A stretch of DNA of 64,000 bases from Spironucleus salmonicida (GCA_000497125.2 CM035320.1:1137197-1201196); one strand, 5' to 3'. Shown: positions 34,741 through 47,346, numbered from the stretch's first letter. Notes: generated by a model from the letters alone, not told the origin. Numbers and translations: made by a program.

Positions 34741-35655
34741 TCACACTAATTTTTCTGGTATTTCTGTCTGATCAAAACATGCAGTTAACTAATCTGATAA
34801 ACTAATTACATTTGTCTCCACTACACCTGCCTTAGTTTTTTAACGTTTTTTATGCAGTATCTTGAAAACTATAGTTCCGATACAAATAATTATTAATATA
34901 ATCCCTATAACTAATGCAATTACCCATTTTTAATCAGTGGGAATTACTGGAAATATCGGAATTACTGGAGGATCTTCTTAATCTTCTTACGATTCTTCAT
35001 CTTTCCATTTTGATGGCCAGCACATTTAACCTATAATTGCATAGTCTTTTGAACATACAGTACATTTACCAAATGCATCTTTTACAGTATTTGGTAAACA
35101 TGTTTCGCAACTTTTGCCATCTGAACTACAAGACGCACAATTAACAGCATCTTCACACTTACATTCAGAAGTAAGACCTTCGACACATTTAGTAGGAGTG
35201 CCATCTTTACAATAGTAATTATTTTCCATATTCGCACAGCTATCTATACACTCCCCGTTAAGTTTTGTGATATAGGGTTTTTCACATTCATAGCAAAAAG
35301 TTTCAGACTCACAATGAGTGCAATTATCCTTACAGTAATTGCATGTATTAGTAGTTAAATCACAGTACCCACGTGTTACTTCTGCACAATCTTCACGTTT
35401 ATGACAAAGTATGGTACAAGTTTTCGTGGATGGTTTCACAATAAGACCTTCTATACATTTAACACATTTGCCATTTTCACATTACTCACATTCATTTACT
35501 TATTTGTTATCTGTACAATAACATCCTTGGCCTAAATAGATTTGATCAGAACATGGTTAACAGTTAACAGTTTAATTGCTGATTGCAGGGCAGTAGTAGC
35601 CAGCCTTGCAAGTCTTAGTGACGATTGAGCAGGTACCTGATACTGAACTCAACAT
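34741..35655 (-). CDS. cysteine-rich type I membrane protein
   Basis: 304 aa. From residue 9 on, CxxC and CxC pairs recur about every 10-15 residues (NCTHCESETFCYECEKPY, CASCSSDGKSCETCLPNT), as in Giardia VSP/HCMP and Spironucleus CRMP ectodomains. A Pro/Glu spacer leads into one transmembrane helix (WVIALVIGIILIIICIGTIV) and a basic cytoplasmic tail of about 40 residues; the Giardia CRGKA tail is absent. No clear signal peptide is visible at MLSSVSGTCSIVTKTCKAGY, so an upstream start may be missed. Likely a surface protein. Confidence 0.88.
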
Positions 35656-36510
35656 TTTCTATATATATATATATATATCAAACACATAATTATAATATTG
35701 TTGAGTTTCTGGAAATTGGTAATAATAGCTATATTACAAAACCAATACTGAATTATAGTTTAAAAAAATATATGATATGATTTGAAAAATCATAACAGTT
35801 TACGGTTTTGAATTTATTAACAATGATTCTATTTTAATACTATTATTAATAGTAATACTTATCTTAATCGAAATAGTTAAGACCTTTAAATTTAAATTTT
35901 ATTTAACATTTTTAGCCTTATTAATTATGTTAAAGAGTAAAGTCATTAAAATAATTTAATCTCGTAATACTTAATATTTATCATAAATAATTCATTTGAA
36001 GTATAAAATCACAATATCTAAGTACTAACTAATAATAGAGAATTTGTATCTATAATTACGTTAACCATAATTAGTAGATAATCAGAACCTTCTACAAACA
36101 GGCAGGAGTTATACGTATGTTCTATTACTATATCATTTTATATAAATCACGGCATTTGTCTCCCAACATTCAGATTAATACTATAAGCAATAGCATTTAG
36201 CGTTTAACTATCTAAGCACACTATATTTATTTTTAATGGAATTATCCTACTATCTCTTACTAGTCCCTTATGTTTCACATATTCACTATAATAGTGAAAA
36301 ATAAAAACGCTGTGGAATACCCACATGCAATAAGTTTAACTTCATAATATTCTATAATTGCTATTTATATTCATTTCCCTAGCACAAGAGCTAATAATTT
36401 ATTATTGTACTAAGTTTCAGTCTTATTTTCAAATAATTATAGAAGGACATCCACTTCAAATATCAAAACTAATCTTATAATATTCTAAACTATTAGTATG
36501 TTTCCAAAAA
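35656..36510. other. long A+T-rich intergenic region with AT microsatellite
   Basis: Holds a (TA)n tract at about 35661-35678, directly upstream of the cysteine-rich gene. The rest is A+T-rich without convincing ORF. Confidence 0.5.
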
Positions 36511-38016
36511 ATGAAATACATGAACCCACTCCAACAAGCTTGTCTGTAGCACAACCTTCCTAATTTAAAGGCCTCAATTCATCTACTAAATCACTCAAAT
36601 CCGACCCCTTTGATGCTTGCCGCGTAGTCAAACTTTGTGGAAGCGCTAAATTTTCTCTCAGAAAATGCGTTCGAGACGCTAAAATGTGACACAATTTGGG
36701 TGCCAAAGGGGGCTCTAGCAATTCAATTTGCAGCCACGTATGCATCAAAATCTGCACTCTCTGTGCTAATTTCTGAACAAAAACCAGCAAAAATGACTGA
36801 TTTAATGATCGAAGTTGTTTTGTGGAGTGGAAAAATTAACAAATATATTATATAATATTAATAATATATAATGAGTAAAAATCTAGTAAAAGCCTAAAAT
36901 ACATTTAAAACAACCAGCTCTGTTTTAGTGAATAAAGACCAAGTCCGCTAATTCATAGCGAGAGATGGAGTCGGGAGGACATATTTACACTATTTGGCTC
37001 TTCAGTAAATAAGTAATTTTGATGCTAAAATTGTTGAAAAATTGATCGAAATTGCAGTTGAACTGCGAATTTCTCATCTTCAGGATAATTTGACATTTAC
37101 GGCTTTGCATTATGCGAGTATTTCGGGGAACGTGGAGTTCGTCTAAACGCTCCTATCGCTCGCACCTGAAAACGCTAAAATTTTGACCAAAAATGGGTAC
37201 AGTGCACTAATGTTAGCGTGCTAAAACAATAAATTGAGTGTTGTTAAAAAACTTGTGTGCGAAACTTAGTTAGTTTCGAACGAGGGGCTTTCTGGCATAT
37301 TTTACGCTGCCATAAATAAAAATCATGAGATTTGTGATTTTTTGGATTAATTCGAAGATGGAATGAAAAGTTAAAATTAAAGTGAAGTTGAAATTTGTGG
37401 AAATAAAATACTTCCAAGGAGTAATTGGCAAGATGTTTTTACTGGGTGTTAAGTAACATAGTAGGTAGAGTAAAAAATAGAAATTTATACAAATAAAGCT
37501 TAAAATTAAGATTTAACGGAACTAAACTAAGTACAGTTATAGATGATCTAATAAGAGGCTATTTACGAGCCAGTTATAGAAGATTCTTTATACATATAGT
37601 AAACTTAAGATATACAGTTAGATACATAGGCACTTAGTAATTTAAGTAAAGACTAAGATGTTTATGAGAGTTTGAGTAATAGCTAGAAATCCTACAAAAT
37701 GCCATATCCATTTGCTGAATAGGTAGAAGATATAATTTACATAAAAAATACATGCCGGGGAAAGGAATGCTTATAAAAATAAACAAAAACTTAGATTTAG
37801 AAACTATAGACTGACAATTTAGAGTAATCCGACATTAATGAAAAGATATTAGAAGAAAAATTAAAAGAATAGGAAATTTAATATCTTTCAAAACTTGAAA
37901 ATGTTATAGACCATTATGAACTAAAAATGAGTAAAATGAGAGACATGCTTACTGAAAAATTAGACGATTAATCTGAATTAGCTAATGTATTAAAATCCAT
38001 AATGTAAGATGAGTGA
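36511..38016 (+). CDS. ankyrin repeat and coiled-coil protein
   Basis: 501 aa from ATG at 36511 (a second in-frame ATG lies 9 bp on). Repeats: TPLMLAAQSNFVEALNFLSE, LHYLALQQISNFDAKIVEKL, TALHYASISGNVEFVQTLLS, YSALMLACQNNKLSVVKKLV, IFYAAINKNHEICDFLDQFE. A polar Gln-rich middle and a C-terminal coiled coil (KLKEQEIQYLSKLENVIDHY) follow. Around 36840-36870 the frame passes through an A+T-rich linker before another ATG (36871), so two adjacent genes are possible but no TGA separates them. DNA is G+C-rich over the repeats. Probably a cytoskeletal adaptor, as in diplomonad ankyrin proteins. Confidence 0.72.
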
Positions 38017-38055
38017 ATTAAATATTATATACTTAAATTATATTTAATATTAAAA

Positions 38056-38553
38056 ATGATGATACGGCCAATTTTAGACTCTCTTCTTACACCCGAAGAT
38101 ATTAAAAAATACAGATATGATAAGACATTTAATTACAATTTTATATCACCAGATGAAATTGAATCCTTATAAAATGCATCATCAATAACTCTTATTAGAG
38201 ATTTTTAAATAAAGGCGCATATACCTTAAAGACAACCAGTGATTTTTAGAAAAGAATTATAATAAGGATAGTAAGATATTTAGTTTCCATAAAAATCAGA
38301 AGTGTTTAGAAGACCTAGATCGGCGCCAAAAATTAGTTATTCTCAAACTATAAAGCATTAGGATTTTATTGTTAGTAATAATTCATATTATTACAGAATA
38401 CCTAATTAAGGGTTACTGCTAAAAACTAAAGTTTGCAAATCACCAGCCACACACAATAACCCAATATAAATCTAACATAATAAAAAAGAACTCGGAATAA
38501 GATTACGATAAAATCGAGGAAACTGTTTTTTAAATGATTTTAAAGCTAAGTGA
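38056..38553 (+). CDS. unknown 165-aa basic protein
   Basis: MMIRPILDSLLTPEDIKKYR starts a short helical part; the rest is Gln-, Lys- and Pro-rich and probably disordered (VFRRPRSAPKISYSQTIKHQ). Ends FLNDFKAK before TGA at 38551. It follows the ankyrin gene by 39 bp on the same strand. No family recognised; basic disordered proteins of this kind are common among microtubule-associated proteins. Confidence 0.6.
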
Positions 38554-38639
38554 TTATATATTTAGTTTAGTTACTTATTATTCTATATTTGGTTTCTAAT
38601 ACACTATTTAGTATTATATAGAAATTTCTATATATAAGC

Positions 38640-39092
38640 ATGAGACGAAATGCGTTTAGTCTTTTACGAAACTTTAGATAAATGTAAATCGAACAGAACC
38701 AAGAATTTGCATGTATTTCGAAACAATATTCATAAATTATTTCGCCACTACCTTCAATGGATTAGTAGAAGTAAAAATAAAAACAAATATTAAAGAGTCC
38801 CCCTAAAATTCATCTAAATTTTGGATCAGATAATGACTATAATCCCACCATAAGCTGTAATTACGATAATTTAAGAAGAGGAACACCGCGATTGCCAAAA
38901 TTTTAACAACTGTAAAAGTAACCTTAAGTTTTATAGGATGTTCAACTATAAAAACAAATAACATAGTTATTCATAGACAAATAAGATTATTAGGATATGA
39001 TTGAAGAAAAAGATAATAATTAAATAATTAATAAATAGTTACTAACAGTTTTTAATAATCTACTCGACGAAAACTTAGAATTTTATATTTGA
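38640..39092 (+). CDS. small protein with C-terminal LLTVFNNLL motif, 150 aa
   Basis: MRRNAFSLLRNFRQMQIEQN at the start, Gln/Lys/Pro-rich middle, and the end INKQLLTVFNNLLDENLEFY-I before TGA at 39090. The last 20 residues are nearly identical to the end of the protein at 22971-23441 (INQQLLTVFNNLLSDNLE), while the rest shares little beyond composition. The tail probably forms an amphipathic helix that binds a common partner. Confidence 0.65.
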
Positions 39093-39463
39093 TTATATGA
39101 TTTTTTATTTTATAGCATGTTTTAACTATTTTTTCACCTAACATAAATGGTATAATTCTATTTTGGTGGCTATTATAAAAATATGTAAAACCTTTACTAT
39201 TTTATATATAATAAAGTAAACAGTTACAAATATAAATTCACAATAAGTATTACTACTATGAAAAAATATATTAAACTAATTACAGATAATATTTAACAAA
39301 CGGTTCAAATTTAAAATACTTACAAACCACAAAATATTCGATACTCTTAAAAATATATCAATATATTGATATATAACATATTAAAGTCATTTGAACCACA
39401 AAAGATAAATCAAGCATTAAAATGAATAATAACTGTTGATTTATAATTGCCATTCCGTCTAAA
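39093..39463. other. A+T-rich intergenic region
   Basis: No convincing ORF. An in-frame TGA shortly before 39464 supports the start chosen for the following Myb gene. Confidence 0.5.
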
Positions 39464-39952
39464 ATGTTCAGTATACTATTCGATGAAGAACTTAGTAACA
39501 CTTAGGACATCTTCTTGCGCCTACCAATTACATTTGAATCTTCATAAAATATATAGAAAGTCAGCCAAGTTAAGTCTGGTAGAAGATTTTAGAACATTTG
39601 GTCTTAGCAAGAAGATTAGTTGTTAATCAAGTTAATGAGTAATAAAAATGCTCAAAAGTGGAAAGATATTACCGAGACTTTTAATGAAGCTCAAATAGGT
39701 AAATATAGAGACACTTCATCAATAGTATAGCATTGGGTTAGAGTTCTTAACCCTAAAAAAATTTTAAAAAAATGGACTGAGGAGGAAGATACATTACTTC
39801 TTAATATATTAAAGGTTAGTCCACCTAGATAATGGAAAAAGATTGCAGACCAGATGCCGGATAGAACTGATAACTAAATTGTTAGCAGACTCAAAGCAAT
39901 CAAAAAGTATGTAATAGATAAGGATAACTAATTTTAAAATTTGTTTCCGTGA
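39464..39952 (+). CDS. two-repeat Myb-like DNA-binding protein
   Basis: 162 aa. Repeat 1 (about residues 42-95) has WSQQEDQLLIKLM with spaced tryptophans WKDITETF and HWVRVLNP; repeat 2 reads KKWTEEEDTLLLNILK, QWKKIADQMPDRTDNQIVSR, the classic Myb helix-turn-helix. A Myb protein is involved in encystation-gene control in Giardia, but whether this one is related is unknown. N-terminal 40 residues carry no domain. Confidence 0.82.
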
Positions 39953-40248
39953 GTATTCTTTAATCTTTATTTTAAAAATCTAATGATTTTTAAAATATTT
40001 TCGATTGTTCTTGTTCCCTAATTACTTATACTAGATTAACTAATAATTATTTCTGTTTCGTAGCTAAAAAGAACTACCTTAAACACTTTAGTTTCTTCTC
40101 TTAGACTAGTTCTGTATAACGATAAATATATATATATTTATCTAAAAATCTTCATTTTCAATGCTTACTATCTATACTAGTTTAAGAATAAGTTAGAGAG
40201 TACTGTATATATTATATATTATTATTATTAAAATATAGCTGACAGTAA

Positions 40249-40416
40249 ATGCGATCATGTACGGCCAACAGAAAGTCAAAGACTCCCAAAAAGGGGGATA
40301 TGCGCTTACCTTTGATACTATCTCCATAACCTATGAATGTCCAAACAGGTGATAATTTTGACTTAAATTTCACCTGCTCAGTCAGACTGAACCCGTCTGA
40401 TCAAACCTCTTAGTGA
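40249..40416 (+). CDS. small basic ORF, 55 aa
   Basis: MRSCTANRKSKTPKKGDMRL, PLILSPQPMNVQTGDNFDLN, then TGA at 40414. The DNA is clearly less A+T-rich than its flanks. The opposite strand also gives protein-like text here (PVWTFIGYGDSIKGKRISPF) but without a start codon, so this could also be the remnant of a minus-strand gene. Confidence 0.35.
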
Positions 40417-40564
40417 TTTTCTGATTTTAATTCCCACAACGATTTACTACTACACAATCGACACACTAAACTCCAATTTCTTTTTTCGCAAGTGACTTAA
40501 TCTGTTCCTAAATTATTAATATTATATACTAAATAATAAGTTATCTCATTCCGCATTTCACAAT

Positions 40565-43500
40565 ATGAGTGACGGTTTGCCATACGCCCCTGTTTCACCA
40601 ACAGAGCGTCGCAGACGCGCACAAGAGCTTCTAGCCCGTCATGCACGAGCATGGGATGCTCAACTTGCAACTTTTACGACGCAGCAGCCGAAGAATTCAC
40701 AGCACCACTCGAACCTCCAAGTTGACGCCGAATGGCGTGAAAAGTAACGTGCCCTCGCCCGTGCTGACGCTAATTCACGTGCACAGTATGAAATTTCATG
40801 GCAAAATTCGCTTAGAACTAACGAGCGCGTTGTGGAGCTCAAGCTTGGCAAGGTCAACCCGGTATCGTTCTTCAGGAAGGACACGAACAACTTAGCCATA
40901 AACAACATCCTATAGATGCCAGCCTACGTCCCAATCAGTGAGAAGTTGCCACATGACCTGCTACAGAAAAATTACGACTCGCTACAGAACCACCTCCAAC
41001 AAATCGAATGCCCAGAAGACACAGACGAGATCGAACTTCCTCTACAAAATTCTCCTTCCTCAGAAGAAGAGGAAAGTGAAATTCAGCAAGAAAATGAGTA
41101 GCAGAACGTGCAAGTCGTGAAGAATAAATTCTAGTCCATGATTCCTGCAGGTGCGAATGCCTAAAAAGCTGATGAAATCGCCCGAAAAATTACCAAAAAT
41201 AGCAACAAAGTCAAGGTTTAAAGGATGGATTTAAATAAAATTAATAAATAAGCGATTATTGAACCTTTGGATAGCATTTAAACACATATTAGGCCAAGAG
41301 TTTTAATCAGTAATTTGACGGTGATTTCAAGTGAAAATACACAAGATTCTAATTTGAAAATGAAGAATATTGGTGATTGTAGTTTTATGATATAAATAAA
41401 GCAGAGAAATTAAATAACGTAGAACGCCAAAAAAGAAATAATTAGGAAAGAAGTAAACGATGAGTCTACCGCTGGTCCTAGTATGAACGATATTGACGCT
41501 GTTAGTTAAAGACCCAGTTAAGTAGCTCCTGGGTCACCAGCTTCAATTTTAGGGAAGCTTAAGACAGCCAAGTTCACTTCAAACACATAATAATTCAATA
41601 TTACGAAAAAACCAATTATTCAAGCTCCTACTGAATCTGTAGGCAGTGGCCAGAAAGAGAATTAGATATAACGCGATGATATGGCATAGAAAATGTTAGA
41701 GAAGTCCTCAACTCCTTCCCACTTAAGAATTCTCGCTAATAGATGTGTTTAGAATTCTAGAGGTGAGATGGAATCAAAAATAATTGTGGCCACCAAAGGA
41801 GCTAAATGGCTTTGTGGTTCTGGAGAAAGTAGCAATATTGAGTTTATAGTTCCAAATAATAAGTAATAATAACCTGGTATTATTTTATAGGAGTATGAGT
41901 TAGTTTTTGTACCTGCTGTTGAAGTTGAATTTGAAAATAGAGATGATCAGAAAAGTGGGTAAAACAGTGTTATATAGACAGAAGGAAGTACTAGTGTATT
42001 TATCAGATGCTATGGTATTTAGAGCTGGTGTTTATAGCTTAAAAAATAAATTGAAACTTTAAATAATATAGGATAAGGTGTAGTAGAGAAGATATATAAC
42101 CAGAATGTATGCTAAGAAATTCTTTATAGTCTCAGCGATGAAAGCGTGAATATTTCAATCCATAAGAACAAGGAAGTTCTAGAAAAAGAAGATATTGCTT
42201 AAAGCATTAAAAAGAAAATTGAGAGTACTGTTATTTAAACTTATTAAAATAAGGTTGTTAAGGCTAAGTGGCTTATTGATAAAGAAATTATTAAACAATT
42301 TTTATATGATCTTATTACAGAAGAATCAGGGTATAACATGTCAGTGTTAGATATTTTTGATAATTACTACGACTTCGATGCACATACTAGATTTGAAGAG
42401 GTGGGCAATGAAGTTTTTGAGTTTTTAGACTCTATTGATACGACATAAGTTCAAGCCTATCCTTTCATCTATTTATAATTTGCTAAAAATAGTATCTTTA
42501 TCAACAGAGCTAAATCTCTTAGCAAAGTTATTTTAAAGCATTAATACCTATTTTAGAATATAGAAATATTTGATAAGTTCCGTATAAATTCATGTTAAAT
42601 AGTTAGAAAGCGACTTTTGGCATTAATTTCAGATGAAAATGCTGAAAAAAATATAATTATAAACCAAACTAGTGATTCAGAGATGTATTTAATGCAAAAG
42701 GCTACACGTGGAACCATTATAAATGCTGCCCTTTTTTCTGAGTTTAAACCTAGTAAAATCGTCAACTTGTTAATTAACAAATTAGTAAATGAAATTACAC
42801 TTTCTGTAAATAAATAAGTTAAATTTGATAAAACTAAGTAGTATTCAGTCAATGAGCAATAATAAATTTTTGCAAACAAGCGACCAATTTATGATGGTAA
42901 TTTGATTAATTTGTTGTATTTAACTGCTGCTGTAAGTAATAAGAAACCAGTGTGGGATATTTTTAATATACTGAATAAAGTATAAGATGAAACTTTAGAA
43001 GAGAGGAAATTATAGCTTTTAGAACTCTTAATGTTAAAAAGCATTATATTTGATGTTGAAATTTAGGTTAATTCTGAATCTGATAATACAATCAGGTCAA
43101 TTATTGGTAAAGCTGTAAACTAGAAAATTATTGATTAAAAACTTATTGTAGAGTAACAGTACGATTTTATGGTTGATAATACAAAATTATTTGTTCCAAA
43201 ATATACAATTGAGCAACTCAATAATCTTATTCAACTGATAAAGGCTAATTCTACACTTGATAATGAGCAGTTCCTAGAAAAGTTCACAGTGGAAGAGATT
43301 AGTTTAACAATAGTACCTGATTTGGTGTTTTTATTAACCAGAGAATTCTTATATAGTCAAACAATGAAGCATCGTGTATTTTTAAAATTATATTATTTAG
43401 AAACGGCTAATATAAATGATATGGATCCATTTAATATACTTACACTGGCTGAAAAGATTATATTAACATAAAACTTAAATTTCACTACTCAAAACTTTGC

Positions 43501-45796
43501 TTAACTTTATTATAACTCAGTTTTCACTCCCGATCTTTATCAATAAGCCCTGGAAAAACTAATGATTTTTTAACCAGCAACTCCTAACAAAGGTCCGAAA
43601 GCTACAAAACCTGGAAAAGACACGGTAAAGATTATAAATTTAGCACCAATCTAGTCCAAGCTTCGTCTACTGAAATAATTTAATTTTTCTGCATCAACTT
43701 TTACTGGCTCAGTGCAAGAGGCATTAATTTAAGCTCATGTATAAATCTCAGCTGAACAGCCACAATCATCTTCTAAGTAAAAGCGTGATCCTAAATAAGT
43801 TGATTTTAAACCTCTCACTTTACTAACATCACTTAATCATTAGTATTTTACTGAATTTTCTTCTAATAGCCTATTCTCTACGTCATTATAATTATTTTTT
43901 AAAGATTAATATGAATTTTCAAAGTTATAAAACTAGCCTCTTGATAAAATTTCTTACTCATAAATGCTCATTGATGTAGTTAGCGTTATTTTCTCCATAT
44001 CTGCATCTCCAAAAATTGATGCATTTGATAATTATAAACTTGAAAATAACGAGGAATAAATTGAGCTGATTTAATAAAATTATCAAGAAAAGCGTGAAAA
44101 ATTACTTAATGATATTTGCGATCTTTGTGTTATTCCTGAATAGCCACCACCTAAAAAAGGAGGAAAAAGCTCAGTCGAATTTGAGGTTCCAATAACCGAT
44201 ACTAAACAACTTAGAACTACAGTAATTAATAATCTTAGCAACGTGATCTTTTACCCCCAATCTTCATTGGTTTAAGAAGTGTAACAATAAGAGTTTAAGC
44301 CTCGTGAATTAGGAGATAATTAAAGCAGCCTAATTTTAGCGTCAATGGCGGAACTTCCAACTGATTTTTAGTTTGATAAACCAGTTAAAAAATTTGGCGG
44401 ATCAATGAATTTGAGCACTTTTGATGCTTCTGAAATCAAAATGGACGAAGAAACTGATCACAAAAATGCTACTATTAAAGAATCAGGATATTGCACATCA
44501 CTTCCTGAAAAATATGATGTAGCTCATTAAATTCGTATACAAGCATTTAGGCACGAATTTGACATTTTTATTGACTCACTTTTCACTGAACTAACCAGCG
44601 AGGCTATAGTTTCTCACAATGAAAATGTATCTAATTTTGACATTGATCTTGATGATTTTGAGACCACAAAAAGTAAAATGGAACAATTAAAAACAGGCGA
44701 ACTCACGTATGAGTAGGCTGGTATAGAACCTGAGGACTTCGTTGAACCTGCTGAGATGGTTCCACCTGAATAACCTTTACCAAGTTTCGGTTTTAAGGAT
44801 ATTATCGAACAAATTGAGTTAATTGAGAAGAAATTAATGATTTAAAGCGACTTAATTTTTTGTAAAGGAACTGATATATCGATTTTATAAAGTTTAGCAT
44901 ATCGTATTTTTGACTGCATTTATTAAGCATATTTAAAATATTGTGAATAAGCTTAAGTTGTGTTAGAGAATGAGTTTAATGGGTCAGAATGCGAGAATTC
45001 AGCTAAAAAATTACTGTTTGATTGCGGTGAAAATTTAGGTATTTCAATCGAAAAATATGGAATAGATGTTCGGATCATTAAAGGGTTGGAAGAAGTAAAC
45101 AAACATCCTACTATTCTTATTGAGGATATGGATAAAAATACTCTTTTTAACAATATATAAACTTACTATAAGGCTTTTGGCATTAGATTAGAAATTGATT
45201 AATAAATTAATGAATATCACTTAAAATAGGCCCAGGAGTTAATTCCTAGCTACTAGATTTAGCCATTTTCTATAATTCCTAGTTTTAAACCTAAATATGT
45301 AAATAACTCGGCCATTGACTCGTTTTTGTATTAAAATCCGGATAAGCACACGTTTAAATCTATTCCGTAAATATTTTTACTAAGTGATATGTCCATATTT
45401 AACTAACATATTTCAAAGGTTGAGAATTTAGAAAATTTCTTGGAAGTGACTTAAGAGAATGCTAAAAATGCATTTGACGTCTTAGGATGTCATGCACCAG
45501 TCAAAGACAAGAAGAAGGATGACAAAAATAAACCAATCGAACATGCACCAGAAAAGGTTGAAGAAGATGCAGAAGGTGAGGAAGAAGAGGAAGATGAAGA
45601 TGAGATTAAAATACCTGGATATCTTAAAGAGGTAGAACCTGAAACATAAAGTAAAAGAGACGTTTGGGGGTTCTTATTTAACTAGTGCTTGGAAAGGAGT
45701 AGCTGTTGGTTCTCTGCTGCAGATAAGATTGCATTATAATTTGAAAAAGGGCTAAATTACGTTTCTAGAGATTGGAAAGAATTGTATGATTAATGA
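40565..45796 (+). CDS. giant unknown protein, 1743 aa
   Basis: One uninterrupted frame from MSDGLPYAPVSPTERRRRAQ to TGA at 45794. N-terminal 130 residues are Arg/Ala-rich and helical (ELLARHARAWDAQLATF); a beta stretch follows (VLISNLTVISSENTQDSNLK) that could be an ASH/Ig-like module, then EYELVFVPAVEVEFEN and a long helical body. Acidic, Lys-rich linkers appear near the end, and the C-terminus VWGFLFNQCLERSSCWFSAA may be a small domain. The layout suggests a flagellar scaffold, similar in style to MYCBPAP or hydin-type axonemal proteins, but homology is not established. The first 600 bp are G+C-rich, fading into A+T-rich codons. Confidence 0.8.
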
Positions 45797-45881
45797 GCTG
45801 TTTCTATACAAAAACTATATCTTATATTCCTAGTATAATAAATAAATTTTGGTTATAATTTACACTCCACCTTTCTAGAAT

Positions 45882-46793
45882 ATGGCGATTGATCTCGATT
45901 TATTTATCGAACGTGTATTTGATGGTTAGATGTTATCTGAAGAAGAAGTTGATTAAATTTGTAAACTAGGGTAAACTTTATTAGATTAAGAACCTAATGT
46001 TATATAAGTTCAAGCACCGGTTACTATTGTAGGCGATATTCATGGTTAATTTCATGATTTGATTGAAATGTTTAGAATCTGTGGACGTCCACCTTATACT
46101 AATTATCTTTTCCTTGGAGACTACGTGGACCGTGGCTATTATTCAGTGGAATGCGCTATATTAGTGGTTCTACTTAAACTTAGGTACCCTAATAGAATTA
46201 CTCTCATTCGTGGTAACCATGAGTCCAGACAGGTCACTTAGGTATATGGTTTTTATGATGAAGTTTTACGTAAATATCGTTCATAAACAGTTTGGAAATC
46301 TTTTACTGCTTTATTTGATGTTTTACCAGTAGCTGCTGTTGTTTCAGATAAAGTGTTTTGTATTCACGCTGGTTTATCACCTGGTTTTGAAACTATCTCA
46401 GAGTTAAATGAATTATTTAGAAAATAAGAAATCCCACATGATGGCCCATTGGCTGATATTCTTTGGTCTGATCCTGATGTTAGATAGGGTTGGGGAAGAT
46501 CTCCTCGTGGAGCTGGCTATATTTTCGGTGCGGATGTTACTGAGAAATTCTTAAAAAGAAATGACCTCAAACTAGTAGCAAGAGGGCATTAGATGGCTAT
46601 GGATGGTTATTAATGGAATCATGACAAGTAAATAGTTACAATCTTTGGTGCACCAAACTATTGTTATAGGAGTGGAAACTAGGGAGCTGTAATGGAAATA
46701 GATGAGAATTGTGGTTACGGATTTATTTAATACAAGTATGCACCTAGAAGAGGAGATCCAAGTGCTCATTGGGTCCCAGAGTACTTTTTGTGA
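45882..46793 (+). CDS. PP2A catalytic subunit
   Basis: 303 aa PPP-family Ser/Thr phosphatase. Metal and phosphate motifs GDIHGQFHDL (about 50), [12 protein letters not shown] and [19 protein letters not shown], then [14 protein letters not shown] and [29 protein letters not shown] and the C-terminal VPEYFL match PP2A; in PP2A the final leucine is methylated. The glutamine of GDIHGQ is encoded by TAA, that of RQVTQ by CAG and TAG. It is expected to act in A-B-C holoenzymes. Confidence 0.95.
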
Positions 46794-46929
46794 GATTGCT
46801 GCGTTTATTTTTTTTAGTATTTATATACTTTTCTTTATAAATTAACAAAAGATTACCAAATTAAAGTAGATTTAAATTTGAAAGTTTATACATTATATTT
46901 TATCAATATAAATACATTATGTACTCAAA

Positions 46930-47346
46930 ATGCGTAAAAAGGTTATTCCTTAATAATCATCTCTCCAATAGGCAATAGTCGAAGCCAATACAAAAATCGA
47001 AGAAACTGCAGAATAAATATAGTAAATAGTGGCTTAAAGATAAGCCTTGGAAAAATAAAGAACCGCGTAATTGGCCGAAAATTCTCTACTATAATAAAAG
47101 CTACAGGACCTAGATGCAGAAGTTACATCTTTAGAACGAGAGTTAGATTTAGAAAATAAAGTTGATACAGAAGACACAAAAGACGTTGAGATTGAACTAG
47201 CTAGATTAGAAAAAATTGAACTAGAGCAAAATAAAGAAATTGTAGCTCTCATGGAAGAGCTAAGATCGGAGACAGATGTAGGATCTAGACTAAGGGAAGA
47301 GATAGTGTAGTAGTTTAATATTTTGCAGAATAAGTTTTCTAAGTGA
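46930..47346 (+). CDS. coiled-coil protein, 138 aa
   Basis: MRKKVIPQQSSLQQAIVEAN, then an unbroken helix of heptads (LEKQRTAQLAENSLLQQKLQ, LARLEKIELEQNKEIVALME) to FNILQNKFSK and TGA at 47344. Glu, Gln and Leu dominate. No other domain; probably a structural or complex-assembly subunit. It is not similar to the other small coiled coil at 24872 beyond composition. Confidence 0.75.

Noticed and set aside
36499-36690. Plus-strand ORF starting MFPKNEIHEP
   Set aside because: It is short, ends at TGA and covers the ankyrin repeats read in another frame, where the ankyrin pattern is clear.
40246-40440. 5S rRNA-like words (ACGGCCA, CCCGTCTGATC)
   Set aside because: Spacing between them is far too large for 5S rRNA and no stem can be closed; the stretch has open frames instead.
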